Assembly (NCBI RefSeq): GCF_007559275.1 | Contig: NZ_VMHK01000001.1 | Coordinates: 372,001 to 436,000, forward strand | DNA length: 64,000 bases | DNA from: Bifidobacterium apousia | GTDB lineage: Bacteria > Actinomycetota > Actinomycetes > Actinomycetales > Bifidobacteriaceae | Direction of reading: 5' to 3' | In this document: piece after piece, positions 17,492-28,500 of the stretch | How positions within the stretch are numbered: the stretch's first letter is position 1 | How the letters are laid out: every line of letters begins with the position of its first letter | The notes under the pieces: model-generated | What the model saw: only the letters and a program-made list of their open reading frames with translations | Databases searched by the model: none | What the model was told of the DNA's origin: nothing | Made by a program: the position numbers and the translations under genes

Positions 17492-19622
17492 TGTCAATCA
17501 CTCTTCATACGGGATGAAAGTAGCCTATAAGCTTCATCTTCAAGAAGCCACGTTTGCCATTGCAGGGCATCATGCTGGTTTGCCGGATTTTGGCAATCGT
17601 ATTGATACCGAGAATGCAAGCACCTTGGTCGGCAGAATGAAGCGTCCCAACCCTGATGCATCGCATTGGAAGGATGAGATTACCCTTCCCGAAGTCAAAC
17701 CGCTTGCTTCGTTGGGCTCACATTTCTCGGACATGATGCGTATCCGTATGCACGAATCAGCGCTAGTGGATGCGGACCGGCTGGATGCTGAGTTCTTTGT
17801 CAATGGCAAAGTAGAGCGCGACGAATCGCCATTCCTCGAGCAGCTGCTTCAGGATCTCGGTCCTGATCGTCTGTCCAGCTCTATAATGCCGCCTCCACAG
17901 GAATTACGTGAAATAAGCAAATCGCTGGCTGAGCAGCTGCGTGAGCATCAGTCAGTCAGAATCAAGGCGCTTGCTGAAATCATGGAACGTAGGGCTGAAT
18001 CCTTTCTGTCGGCGAAGGCGAGTACGTCGTTGAATGAAAAACGCAATGCCATATTGCGTGACTGCCTTACTCACGGAGCCGATCCTGAATGGAAACCAGG
18101 TCTATATACGTTGACCGCTCCTACAGGCGGTGGCAAGACAGACTCCTCACTTACTTTCGCGCTTGAACACGCCAAAACGCATCATATGGATAGGGTCATT
18201 TACGTCGTGCCCTACACGTCAATCATTGACCAGACGGTAAAGGAATTTGAAACCCTCCTTGGGCCAGATGAGGTTTTGCCACACTATGCAGATGCGGCTT
18301 TCCAATTGAAGGAGGAAAACGAGCTTACAGCAAACGATCTGCATCGTAGTTTTGCAGCTGAGAACTGGAACATGCCGGTTATCGTAACTACTGCTGTGCA
18401 GTTTTTCGAAAGTCTGTTCGCTAACAAGGCTTCTAAACTCAGGAAGATTCATAACATAGCCAACTCTGTTGTGATCTTCGATGAGGCCCAGACCTTGCCC
18501 TTGCCTCGGCTTAAACCATGTGTACAAGCCATAGCTGAGCTGGTTACCAATTATCATGTCACTGCGGTGCTGTGTACAGCCACACAGCCGGCCTTGCAGG
18601 ATCTGTTTGCCCAGGCTCTTCGACGTCCAACTCTGGCAATTCCAGAAATTGCGCCATTGAGCGAAAAGGAACGCCTGGAATTCCGGCGCAACCGAATCGT
18701 CGATGACGGTCATAAGGACATGGATGAGATGGCTGCGGCACTGGAAGGCCATAATCAGGTCCTGTGCGTGGTCAACACACGTAAGGAAGCGCAGTACATT
18801 TCCGGAGCGGTGCGAAAGCATGGCTTTGAAGACGGCACTTTCTGCCTGACTACACTGCAATGTGCCTATGACAGGGAACGGTTGCTGAAGCAGATACGGG
18901 AACGTCTCGCCCAAGGAGAATCTTGCAGGGTCGTATCCACGTCTCTGATAGAGGCCGGAGTGGATGTCGATTTCCCTGAGGCATATAGGGAACAGACTGG
19001 TCTTGATTCGATTCTTCAGACAGCCGGCCGTTGCAATAGAGAAGGTCGACGTGATGCGGATGCTTCATTGGTTCATGTTTTTTCCACCGATGAGGGCCAA
19101 GTTTCATTCTTGAAACAGAATATGCTGGCTTTCGAATTGGTGCGGGAAGACAATGCTGATCTGGCATCATCAAAAGCGATTCATGAATACTTCACCAGAC
19201 TCTTTGGAATGCGTGGGGACGAGAGTCTTGATCAGCATCAGATTCTTAAGGCTCATGAACGTGGAATATCAGGATGCCGTATGCCGTTCGCTCAGATTGC
19301 TGAGCAGTTCAAGCTGATTGATACTCCAACTGTTCCTGTTTATATACCTGTCAACAAAGAAGCAAGCGACCTGTGTGCTCAACTGACTGATCCTCGTTGT
19401 TATACGCGAGGGCTGTTCCGCAGATTGGGTCGGTACGCGGTCAATGTTTGGCCTAGGCAGTTGGACAGGCTCAAAGAAGCCGGAAAGATATCCGCTCTGG
19501 CGGAGCATGGTGCCAAGTCGGATGACGACGCATTTATTCTGCTGGATATGGGCATGTACGACAGTGCTACAGGTCTGCAAGTCGATGAAGATCAGCTGCC
19601 TCAAAACGGTCTGCTGTATTGA
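17478..19622 (+). pseudogene. cas3: Cas3 main fragment: HD remainder plus SF2 helicase (frameshifted cas3, part 2)
   Basis: A 714-residue frame carries the rest of the HD domain (NHSSYG, GHHAGLPD near residues 32-39) and the full superfamily 2 helicase. Walker A is APTGGGKT (Lys220), the DEAQ box is at 335-338, CTATQPA is motif III, and QTAGRCNREGRR is motif VI. Cas3 is recruited to Cascade R-loops and unwinds and degrades target DNA. An AAGGGAGG run sits right before ATG 17478, so this piece could be translated by re-initiation, overlapping the first frame by 14 nt. Alone it lacks the HD metal pair, so nuclease activity would need the first fragment in trans or a repaired frame. All conserved helicase motifs are intact, so the break looks recent. 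Confidence 0.85.
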
Positions 19623-19667
19623 TGAATGAATCGTAACTAGCAATACCGGCAACAGGAAAGGAGACCA

Positions 19668-20324
19668 ATGACAGTACAACTTGAGGTCTGGGGTCCGTAC
19701 GCCCTCTTCACCAGACCGGAAATGAAAGTAGAGAGGGTCTCGTACGACGTGATGACGCCGTCGGCGGCACGGGGAATTCTGGAGGCTGTGTTCTGGCATC
19801 CGGGCATGGTCTGGCGGATTGACAGGATCGTGGTTATGAATCCGATCAGGTTCACCAGTGTTCGTCGCAATGAGGTCAGCAGCGTGATTTCGGCCGATAC
19901 TATCAGGTCGATGATCAATGATCCGTCCAAAGACAGCGCGATCTATACTTCCTCAGACATTCAGCAGCGTGCCTCCACCATTCTGCGGGATGTTCACTAT
20001 GTGATTGAGGCGCACTTTGATATGAATAGTAAAGCTGCCGCTGGGGATACCCCGGCTAAGTTCATCAGCATGTTCAATAGGCGGGCTCAGAACGGGCAAT
20101 ACTATCACCACCCTTATTTTGGAACCCGGGAGTTCCCTGTCGATTTTCGGCTTTGGGATGTCGATAAGGGTCAGCCCAAGGGTTTCGAAAATGGTCATCG
20201 GGATCTGGGGTACATGTTATATGACATGGACTATCGAGATCCTGCGGACCCGCAACCTATGTTTTTCAGAGCTGAGCTGATTAATGGTGTGCTGGATGCA
20301 ACTGATCCGAAGGTGAGCTCATGA
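19668..20324 (+). CDS. cas5c: Type I-C Cas5 (Cas5c/Cas5d), pre-crRNA processing subunit
   Basis: A 218-residue RAMP protein. In type I-C systems, which lack Cas6, Cas5c/d cuts pre-crRNA at the repeat hairpin and stays on the 5' handle as a Cascade subunit. The N-terminus (VQLEVWGPYALFTRPEMKVE) and the middle motif GQYYHHPYFGTREF are typical of the family. GGAAAGGAG precedes the ATG by 4 nt. The stop overlaps the cas8c start (ATGA). No cas6 is present in the window, in line with Cas5-based processing of the main array. Confidence 0.93.
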   Translation: MTVQLEVWGPYALFTRPEMKVERVSYDVMTPSAARGILEAVFWHPGMVWRIDRIVVMNPIRFTSVRRNEVSSVISADTIRSMINDPSKDSAIYTSSDIQQRASTILRDVHYVIEAHFDMNSKAAAGDTPAKFISMFNRRAQNGQYYHHPYFGTREFPVDFRLWDVDKGQPKGFENGHRDLGYMLYDMDYRDPADPQPMFFRAELINGVLDATDPKVSS

Positions 20325-22114
20325 TTGGCGAACTAGTCAGACTTTACGAGCGGCTGGTGGAGACTGGTCAGGCACCGCGGTATGGATACAGCGTTGAAAA
20401 TGTTCCGTGGGGACTGGACATAGCAGATGACGGGGCCATAACCCATGTCATTCCGTTTGGGACATTGACAAAGAACAAGCAGTTCAGACGTATGATGCCT
20501 GTTCCGGCACATGCATTACGAACGGTGAAAATTCAGGCCAATTTCCTCTGCGACAACTCCTCTTACCTGCTAGGTGCAGATGCCAACGGTGCAACAGACA
20601 AGGCGGCCAAGCGCTTTGCAGCTGCTGCTAAATTGCATCGGCAGGTGCTTGCAAATGCCGATGAAGCTGAAGCCCGCGCAGTGCTCGCTTTCTTCTCCCG
20701 GACGCCTCAGGCGACAGTTGTCGAGGAGAAATTGAGCGAAGGGGACTGGAAGAAGGCCTTGACCGGTAATTTCGTCCTCTGCCGCAACGGCTTACCTTTA
20801 TCTGAAAACCCAACCATGCAGCAATACTGGGATTCATGGTTCGCTTCGGGTGACGAGGATGGTGATCAGGCGGCCCCTAGTTCTGAAACCATGCAAAGTG
20901 TTGTTTCAGGTCAAGCTGTCGTCCCTGCTCTTACTCATCCAAATATCAGAGGCGTCCGCAACGCACAATCCAGTGGATCCGCACTGGTGTCTTTCAATGC
21001 CCCAGCATATCTTTCCTACAACAAAAAGCAGGATAAAAATGCTCCTATGAGCAAACGTGAAGCCTTTGCTTACACTACAGCCTTAAATACCGTGTTGAAG
21101 GACGATCAGTATACAAGAACCATCAATGATGGTTCCTTGACGATTGTCTCCTGGGCAGAATCGGGACAGGCTGAGTATTCAGCTGAGATGAACATGTGCA
21201 TTGAAGGCGCTGCGGGGGTTAACCAACAGGACCTGATAGCCACTGTCACGGCCTTATCTAAAGGAAACCCAGTTGATTTCAATGGTGTCAGGCTTAATCC
21301 GGATGAGCATTTCTACATCCTCGGACTTGCTCCCAATGCTGCTCGGCTTTCGGTGTCCTTTTTCTTGAAGGACACTTATGGCAGTTACATGGAGCATGTA
21401 CGTCGGCATTATGAAGATCTGGATATCGAACGCCCGAAATTTGATAAGCTTCGCTATCTACCTGTGTGGATGCTCCTTGCGCAAACTGTGCCATCTGCTA
21501 CTGGTGGGAAAAAGAGGATTCCGGCTTCCCCCCATACGGTTTCCGATCTGTTTAAGGCCATTCTTATAGGTGCGCCCTATCCTACGTCGCTTCTGACTGC
21601 TGTTGAAAACCGGATTGGTGTTGAGCATGACGTACCTCGCGCCAAGGCTGCAATCATCAAAGCGTATTTTCTTCGTCACCCAAACAACCAATGCCCTAAG
21701 GAGGTATTGCAAGTGTCCATCAACAAAGAAAGCACTAATGTGCCCTATGTCCTAGGACGACTGTTCGCCCTGTATGAGGACATACAACATGCTGCGAATC
21801 CTGGTATCAATACCACGATTGGTGACCGGTTCTTTACCAATGCATCGACCATGCCAGCCGTGGTTTTCCCGCACTTGGGTGATTTGGCGAAAAAGCATTT
21901 GCGGAAACTGGCGACGGGAACGCGCATTTACTATACCAAGCGTATCGCAGATCTGATGACCAGAATCGGCGAGAACTTCCCGACGAGGTTATCGCTGCCC
22001 GAACAGGGTGCTTTCCAGCTCGGATACTATTTCGAGACTCAGGAGCGCTACAAGGGCAAGAACAAGGACGACAATAAGGAAACCAGCAAGGAAGAGGGAG
22101 TTGTAAATGAGTGA
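20321..22114 (+). CDS. cas8c: Type I-C Cascade large subunit Cas8c (Csd1)
   Basis: A 597-residue large subunit that recognises the protospacer-adjacent motif and starts R-loop formation; C-terminal helical segments serve the small-subunit role in I-C. It begins MIGELVRLYERLVETG, typical of Csd1, and contains FNAPAYLSY and the FFLKDTYGSY region. It overlaps cas5c by 4 nt and cas7c by 8 nt, showing tight operon packing. The C-terminus is Lys/Glu-rich. Length and order (cas5-cas8-cas7) match canonical I-C loci. The known I-C PAM is TTC; nothing here tests that for this system. Confidence 0.93.
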   Translation: MIGELVRLYERLVETGQAPRYGYSVENVPWGLDIADDGAITHVIPFGTLTKNKQFRRMMPVPAHALRTVKIQANFLCDNSSYLLGADANGATDKAAKRFAAAAKLHRQVLANADEAEARAVLAFFSRTPQATVVEEKLSEGDWKKALTGNFVLCRNGLPLSENPTMQQYWDSWFASGDEDGDQAAPSSETMQSVVSGQAVVPALTHPNIRGVRNAQSSGSALVSFNAPAYLSYNKKQDKNAPMSKREAFAYTTALNTVLKDDQYTRTINDGSLTIVSWAESGQAEYSAEMNMCIEGAAGVNQQDLIATVTALSKGNPVDFNGVRLNPDEHFYILGLAPNAARLSVSFFLKDTYGSYMEHVRRHYEDLDIERPKFDKLRYLPVWMLLAQTVPSATGGKKRIPASPHTVSDLFKAILIGAPYPTSLLTAVENRIGVEHDVPRAKAAIIKAYFLRHPNNQCPKEVLQVSINKESTNVPYVLGRLFALYEDIQHAANPGINTTIGDRFFTNASTMPAVVFPHLGDLAKKHLRKLATGTRIYYTKRIADLMTRIGENFPTRLSLPEQGAFQLGYYFETQERYKGKNKDDNKETSKEEGVVNE

Positions 22115-23039
22115 ACAAACTGCCAAGGCTATCCAAAATAGGTACGATTTTTCCATTCTCTATGATGTTGAGAATGGCAATCCCAACGGCGATCCAGAGT
22201 CAGGCAATATGCCACGAACCGATAGTGAGACCGGGATCGGAATTGTTACCGATGTTTGCCTGAAGAGGAAGATACGTAACTATGTGCAGTTGATTAATGG
22301 GGATAAGGCGCCCTGGCGTATCTATATCAAGCAGCAGGTTCCGCTGAACCGCCTTGATGCTGAGGCGCTGAAAGCGGTTGGCGTCAACGGGGATCCCGAT
22401 GTGGACAGTATCGGGAAGGCTTTAAAGAAGGCCAAGAAGGAAAACGGCGAGCTGGATAGATTAATCCTCGATTACATGTGCTCCAATTTCTTCGATATCA
22501 GGACCTTTGGTGCGGTGATGACCACCTTCGTCAAGGGCGGGTTGGCCTGTGGCCAGGTGCGTGGTCCTGTGCAACTTGGATTCTCGAGGTCCATCGATCC
22601 GATCTTCCCGCAGTCTGTCACCATCACCAGGGTGGCCATTACTACGGAAAAAGACCAAGAGAACAAGAACAACGAGATGGGCAACAAGTCAATCGTTCCT
22701 TATGGTTTATACCGTGCTGATGGCTATGTGAATGCCAAGCTTGCGCAAAAGACCACCGGATTTAGCGAGGAAGACCTGGCCATGCTTTGGCAGGCCATTC
22801 TCAATATGTTCGAGTTTGATCATTCCGCGGCCAGGGGCAAGATGGCGGTTCGCAAGCTCTATGTCTTCAAGCACAGCAACGATCTTGGCGATGCTCCCTC
22901 CTATAAACTGTTCGATAGCATTCACGTGGCTCATAAGCCTGAGGTCGAGACCCCGCGCAGCTTCTCGGATTACGATGTGACGGTCGATACTTCAGCTATT
23001 CCGCAGTCGGTCGAACTGACTGAAATGGTGGATGGCTGA
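22107..23039 (+). CDS. cas7c: Type I-C Cascade backbone Cas7 (Csd2)
   Basis: A 310-residue Cas7 that polymerises along the crRNA spacer to form the Cascade backbone. The family signature DVENGNPNGDPE and NMPRTDSETG near the N-terminus and the SRSIDPIFPQSVTITRVAI segment are present. GAGGGAG lies just upstream of ATG within the end of cas8c. The stop overlaps the start of cas4 (ATGGCTGA). No internal damage is visible, so Cascade itself appears intact even though cas3 is not. Confidence 0.94.
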   Translation: MSEQTAKAIQNRYDFSILYDVENGNPNGDPESGNMPRTDSETGIGIVTDVCLKRKIRNYVQLINGDKAPWRIYIKQQVPLNRLDAEALKAVGVNGDPDVDSIGKALKKAKKENGELDRLILDYMCSNFFDIRTFGAVMTTFVKGGLACGQVRGPVQLGFSRSIDPIFPQSVTITRVAITTEKDQENKNNEMGNKSIVPYGLYRADGYVNAKLAQKTTGFSEEDLAMLWQAILNMFEFDHSAARGKMAVRKLYVFKHSNDLGDAPSYKLFDSIHVAHKPEVETPRSFSDYDVTVDTSAIPQSVELTEMVDG

Positions 23040-23751
23040 GTCTGCCGCAATGAGTGATAATTCCATGGACTTGTCCATGGCCACAGGGCCGGCCGAATAT
23101 CCTGAGGATGAATGGCTGGCCCTGTCTGGCATTCAACATTTCGAATTCTGCAAGCGCCAATGGGCGTTGATCCACATAGAGGAGCAATGGCGTGACAACA
23201 CCAGAACGTATGCAGGAGACTTCGAGCACCGGCGTGCTCACGACTACCATGCTTCTGAAAAACGCGGCGACACCTTGATACTGCGCGATCTGCGTGTATT
23301 CTCTCGAAAGTTGGGAGTCGTCGGCGATTGTGACATCGTCGAATTTCACGCAGCTCAGGATGGAGTTTCGTTGATAGGCAGGAGAGGACGTTGGCAACCC
23401 TATCCTGTTGAATACAAGCATGGTTCCAGCAAGGTCAATAATGCTGATCGTTTGCAATTGTGCGGCGAAGCTATGTGCTTGGAAGAAATGCTCTCCTGTA
23501 ACATCAGCCAGGGGGCATTGTTCTATCAGCGGACCAAGCGCCGTGAAGCGGTCGAACTCAATGATGATCTTCGCGCTCAGGTAGTCCATGATCTGACGCA
23601 GATGCGGGACCTTTATCGGCGAGGTTATACTCCCAAGGTGAAGCCAAAGACGGGGTGCCGGTCATGCTCATTGAAAGATATCTGTCTGCCTGAACTTGTG
23701 CATAAGTCTTCCGCTGCTGACTATATTCGAAAGACCTTGAAAGAGTTGTAG
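23032..23751 (+). CDS. cas4: Cas4 adaptation exonuclease
   Basis: A 239-residue RecB-family 4Fe-4S nuclease of I-C systems. It trims prespacers and helps select PAM-bearing ends for Cas1-Cas2. Four cluster Cys are visible: Cys40 (FCKRQW) and Cys209, Cys212 and Cys218 (CRSCSLKDICLP). GDCDIVEFH and YPVEYKHG supply the RecB-like Asp/Glu/Lys residues. The N-terminus is about 25 residues longer than the core family; a second ATG at 23050 is an alternative start. It overlaps cas7c by 8 nt. Confidence 0.93.
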   Translation: MAESAAMSDNSMDLSMATGPAEYPEDEWLALSGIQHFEFCKRQWALIHIEEQWRDNTRTYAGDFEHRRAHDYHASEKRGDTLILRDLRVFSRKLGVVGDCDIVEFHAAQDGVSLIGRRGRWQPYPVEYKHGSSKVNNADRLQLCGEAMCLEEMLSCNISQGALFYQRTKRREAVELNDDLRAQVVHDLTQMRDLYRRGYTPKVKPKTGCRSCSLKDICLPELVHKSSAADYIRKTLKEL

Positions 23752-23810
23752 AGGTAACTTGGGCAATGAGAGTTTATTGAGGAAAAGCCCCGGAGGGAAG
23801 CGATGATCCA

Positions 23811-24842
23811 TTGAGACAGATGTTAAACACCTTGTTTGTCACTACAGAGGATGCCTACCTTTCCCTAGAGCAGGAGAACGTTGTGGTGAATGAGGGCGAT
23901 CGCGTCATGGGACGGATACCTCTGCGTGCCTTGGAGTCTATTCTTTGCTTCAGTTACAAGGGTGCTTCGCCAGCCTTGCTGGGCAAGTGCAATGAATTTG
24001 GTGTCTCATTCGCCTTCTACTCCCCTCAGGGCAAATACTATGGGTCAGTGCTTGGAGAGGCTAACAGAAATGTACTTTTGCGACGCCGTCAGTACCATAT
24101 GGCCGATGACGATAATGAGGTCTGTTCGATTGCAGCTTCATTCGTCATGGGCAAGATATTCAATGCACGACAGGTGCTGGAGCGTGCTACCCGAGACCAC
24201 GCTTTACGGATCAACGTGCCTCGTGTGAAAAAGCAGAGCGCCCGTCTGTTGGCAGCTTTGCGGGAATTGGACGACTGCCAGACGGCGGATTCGGTTCGCG
24301 GTGTGGAGGGGGATGCCGCCAAGTGCTACTTTTATGCTTTTGATGATCTCATCCTCACGAACAAGGATGATTTCTACTTCGAGCAACGCAGCCGAAGGCC
24401 ACCGATGGATAGAATGAATGCCCTGCTCTCATTTATCTATGTGCTGCTTTCCGGAGATTGCCGTTCTGCACTTCAAGGTGTCGGCCTTGACCCTTATGTC
24501 GGTTTTTTGCATACAGACAGGCCGGGTAGATCTTCCCTGGCCCTGGATCTTGTTGAAGAATTGCGTCCCGTCTTTGCGGATCGGCTGGCTTTGTCCCTGG
24601 TCAACACCCATGTAGTTAAGGCTGGAGATTTTGAGGTTCGAGAGAACGGAGGAACTTATCTTAACGACAAGGGGAGGAAGCAGGTGCTTTCTGCCTGGCA
24701 GAAGCGTAAAAATGAGCAAATCATGCACCCCTTTCTTAAGGAGAAAGTGCCTTGGGGCTTAGTGCCCTATGTGCAGGCACTATTGCTGGCTAGATACATA
24801 CGTGGGGACATGGATGCCTATCCGCCAATGTTTTGGAAGTAG
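23811..24842 (+). CDS. cas1: Cas1 integrase, type I-C
   Basis: A 343-residue Cas1 that, with Cas2, inserts new spacers at the leader end. The metal ligands appear as Glu166 (GVEGDAA), His234 (FLHTDRPG) and the Asp246/Glu249 pair (LDLVEELRP). The TTG start at 23811 is chosen because it gives M-R-Q-M-LNTL, matching the usual MKKLLNTLYV beginning; ATG 23820 would lose three conserved residues. A GGAGG run lies about 14 nt upstream, a long spacing, so translation may be weak. It is separated from cas4 by 59 nt, unlike the overlaps earlier in the operon. Confidence 0.94.
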   Translation: MRQMLNTLFVTTEDAYLSLEQENVVVNEGDRVMGRIPLRALESILCFSYKGASPALLGKCNEFGVSFAFYSPQGKYYGSVLGEANRNVLLRRRQYHMADDDNEVCSIAASFVMGKIFNARQVLERATRDHALRINVPRVKKQSARLLAALRELDDCQTADSVRGVEGDAAKCYFYAFDDLILTNKDDFYFEQRSRRPPMDRMNALLSFIYVLLSGDCRSALQGVGLDPYVGFLHTDRPGRSSLALDLVEELRPVFADRLALSLVNTHVVKAGDFEVRENGGTYLNDKGRKQVLSAWQKRKNEQIMHPFLKEKVPWGLVPYVQALLLARYIRGDMDAYPPMFWK

Positions 24843-24854
24843 GGTGGAAGAATA

Positions 24855-25145
24855 ATGATGGTCGTTGTTGCTTATGATGTCGACACCTGTGAGGCGGCTG
24901 GTCGGAGGCGGTTGCGGCAGGTCGGCCATGAGTGCATGAAGTTTGGGCAGCGTGTGCAAAATAGTGTGTTTGAATGCGTGGTTACTCCTGCAGACCGTGA
25001 ACTCCTAAAACAGCGGCTAATGACGCTGATCGACCCTCAGGAAGACAGCTTGATCATGTACGACCTGGGTGCCAGATATTCTCGAAGAATCCATTATTAC
25101 GGGGTGAGGCGGCATATTCCTGTTGACCAAGTGATGATGTTATAG
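24855..25145 (+). CDS. cas2: Cas2, adaptation complex subunit
   Basis: A 96-residue ferredoxin-fold protein that bridges Cas1 dimers in the spacer-integration complex. It begins MMVVVAYDVDT, keeping the strand-1 Asp, and contains GQRVQNSVFEC and the YDLGARYSRRIHYYG region. It is the last gene of the cas operon, 12 nt after cas1, and lies 446 bp before the first repeat. It appears intact. Confidence 0.95.
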   Translation: MMVVVAYDVDTCEAAGRRRLRQVGHECMKFGQRVQNSVFECVVTPADRELLKQRLMTLIDPQEDSLIMYDLGARYSRRIHYYGVRRHIPVDQVMML

Positions 25146-25591
25146 AATCACTGGGTTATGGCTGCACTGTATTGTCTGTGCCACGAAATTAGACGATGGC
25201 TGAGTAGTTGGTGTAATTCTGTAAACAGTGCAGTATGCTGACTGTTGTTGCGAATCCTCAGAGGCGCGAAACGCTAGCAATCATGTATTAGTCTGATTCT
25301 TCGCGCTACGAATCGTTGCTTTTATATGATATTCAGTCTTAATTTCGCATGTTTTAGTGAGCTGAGTTCTTTTTTGAATTTCCAAGCAGATGTCTGTAGA
25401 TGCGAAGAAAGCTAGAATTTTAGTGAAACATATGAACGGTTGTTTGATAAATAAATAGTGATGTTGTCGATTTGAGGCATCATCTCAATTGCTCGGCTAG
25501 AGACAGAATCTGTGTACGTATGTTCGGCTGTTGGAACTCGCTAGCTATTAAAAGCTGACCATATATTGGTCAAGGGATGTATCATTGAGCA
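25146..25591 (+). promoter_or_regulatory. CRISPR leader
   Basis: This AT-rich, gene-free stretch lies between cas2 and repeat 1. Such leaders hold the array promoter and the sites that direct Cas1-Cas2 to the first repeat. An inverted repeat TGACCA...TGGTCA (25556-25572) lies 20 nt before the first repeat. No clean -35/-10 pair was found. Position next to cas2 and repeat orientation both place the leader here. Confidence 0.7.
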
Positions 25592-28500
25592 GTCGCTCCC
25601 TTCACGGGAGCGTGGATTGAAATTCGCCGTGCCTTATGACTCCTCTGGTGACTGGCTCGTCGCTCCCTTCACGGGAGCGTGGATTGAAATTTTGACGTTG
25701 ATATGGTTACCGATGATTGGCTGTGTCGCTCCCTTCACGGGAGCGTGGATTGAAATCTGCACTGAGAGTGACCCGCCGGCAGGCACCAGGGGTCGCTCCC
25801 TTCACGGGAGCGTGGATTGAAATCCGAGGACGGCAAGATTGCCAGCCTGAAGGGCACGTCGCTCCCTTCACGGGAGCGTGGATTGAAATTTGATGCATGG
25901 GATACGGATGATGACAAAACCGAGTCGCTCCCTTCACGGGAGCGTGGATTGAAATTTTTGCCCAAAGCAGGCGCTTGCCGATTTGCTTTTGTCGCTCCCT
26001 TCACGGGAGCGTGGATTGAAATTCGGTGTCCGTGTCCGAGTAGGCCGTCTCACGCAGTCGCTCCCTTCACGGGAGCGTGGATTGAAATGGGGCTGACTGG
26101 GAATGCTTGTTTCGGACTGCGGGTCGCTCCCTTCACGGGAGCGTGGATTGAAATACTCTCGTGAGGTCGGCTTCGCAGGCCCGAGCGTGTCGCTCCCTTC
26201 ACGGGAGCGTGGATTGAAATGCCGCCCTCCTCAACGGGGCGCAGATCCTCGCCAGTCGCTCCCTTCACGGGAGCGTGGATTGAAATCTGCCGGGGGCGGG
26301 CTCGGTGAACCGGGTGTCCCGTCGCTCCCTTCACGGGAGCGTGGATTGAAATCAGAGTAGACATGAGCGAAAACCAGCAGAGCACCAGTCGCTCCCTTCA
26401 CGGGAGCGTGGATTGAAATGCTGTGGTCCCTGGCCCACTCGGCCAGGGGGTGCGGTCGCTCCCTTCACGGGAGCGTGGATTGAAATAAAAGCCGGAATTT
26501 GGTGTGCTGTGGATATAAAAGTCGCTCCCTTCACGGGAGCGTGGATTGAAATTGCAAAACGTTATGGTCGATCCACTCGTCGTCCACGTCGCTCCCTTCA
26601 CGGGAGCGTGGATTGAAATGGATCCTCCGGCCATGGTCGCCTCCTTACAAATAGTCGCTCCCTTCACGGGAGCGTGGATTGAAATCTGCACACACCCTGG
26701 CCTGTGACTGGCCCGGCTGGTCGCTCCCTTCACGGGAGCGTGGATTGAAATCAGGAGCAGGCGGCCCGGGCCGACGGCGTGGAGGTCGCTCCCTTCACGG
26801 GAGCGTGGATTGAAATCAAAGAGGACCCATGTACGGCGGCTGAAGACATCGTCGCTCCCTTCACGGGAGCGTGGATTGAAATAGGCCCTGCACATGCTGG
26901 GCCAGCCGGACAGCTGGTCGCTCCCTTCACGGGAGCGTGGATTGAAATATGCCGTTGGTGAAGATGATGTTGGCTGCCGTGGTCGCTCCCTTCACGGGAG
27001 CGTGGATTGAAATGGGAGACCGGAGCGGGGGCGGTTTTTGCATTCAGTCGCTCCCTTCACGGGAGCGTGGATTGAAATGACAAATGCGGCTACGACCTGA
27101 AGCAGTCGCATGCGTCGCTCCCTTCACGGGAGCGTGGATTGAAATTCGGCATCGCCGTCCCCCCGGAGCTTCGCGCCTTGTCGCTCCCTTCACGGGAGCG
27201 TGGATTGAAATAGTTCAGGAGACGCAATGGTCAAGCTGGCTACAGGTCGCTCCCTTCACGGGAGCGTGGATTGAAATCTTCTGGGCGAGCTGGCCGGCGC
27301 TCAGGAGCAGCCAGGTCGCTCCCTTCACGGGAGCGTGGATTGAAATATCGTTTCCGCCATGCTTCCGACAGGACAGGTGAGTCGCTCCCTTCACGGGAGC
27401 GTGGATTGAAATATTGCCAGCGCCCATGTCATTGATTGAAGGGTCAGTCGCTCCCTTCACGGGAGCGTGGATTGAAATTCATCGTCGGGGAGCTGGGAGA
27501 GGTCCAAGCGGGTGTCGCTCCCTTCACGGGAGCGTGGATTGAAATTGCAAGTCATCGCCCCGGGCTTGTCGCCCATCCCGTCGCTCCCTTCACGGGAGCG
27601 TGGATTGAAATTCCTCGCCGGACCTGAACGACAAGCAGAAAGCCAGTCGCTCCCTTCACGGGAGCGTGGATTGAAATTCCCAGCGCTGGACGCTCTGCCG
27701 GCGCACGCGCATGTCGTTCCCTTCACGGGAGCGTGGATTGAAATGAACGGGACCTGATCCGGGAACGCACCATGGCCGGTCGCTCCCTTCACGGGAGCGT
27801 GGATTGAAATACCGAGGTAATCAAGAAAGAAGCTCCGGAGGACTATGTCGCTCCCTTCACGGGAGCGTGGATTGAAATGGTCGGCCGGCGGGAAGCCTGG
27901 CGGCCGTGTCCGGACGTCGCTCCCTTCACGGGAGCGTGGATTGAAATAATCTCCTGCTGTTCAAGCTCGGCCCGGGTGTACCGTCGCTCCCTTCACGGGA
28001 GCGTGGATTGAAATTCCAGATTACCGGCACCCTCATGGCAAATGAATCGTCGCTCCCTTCACGGGAGCGTGGATTGAAATAAGACCCTAGTTGATACGGC
28101 AAAGAGAGTACTTGTCGCTCCCTTCACGGGAGCGTGGATTGAAATGCAATGGTGTCGGGCATGGGTGCCTCCAATTTGTTGTCGCTCCCTTCACGGGAGC
28201 GTGGATTGAAATTTGCCGGTGATCTGGATGGTCTTGCCGTCAGGCAGGTCGCTCCCTTCACGGGAGCGTGGATTGAAATCTGGCGTGAGCATGGGTATAG
28301 CTTGTCGGTGATGGTCGCTCCCTTCACGGGAGCGTGGATTGAAATGGCATCCTGCTCGCGTCTGAGCTCGGCAGCCTCGTCGCTCCCTTCACGGGAGCGT
28401 GGATTGAAATCCAATCACTTTTGCGCACATCTATGCCGCCCCAAAGTCGCTCCCTTCACGGGAGCGTGGATTGAAATTTTGAGCTTTTGCGCAAGCTGAT

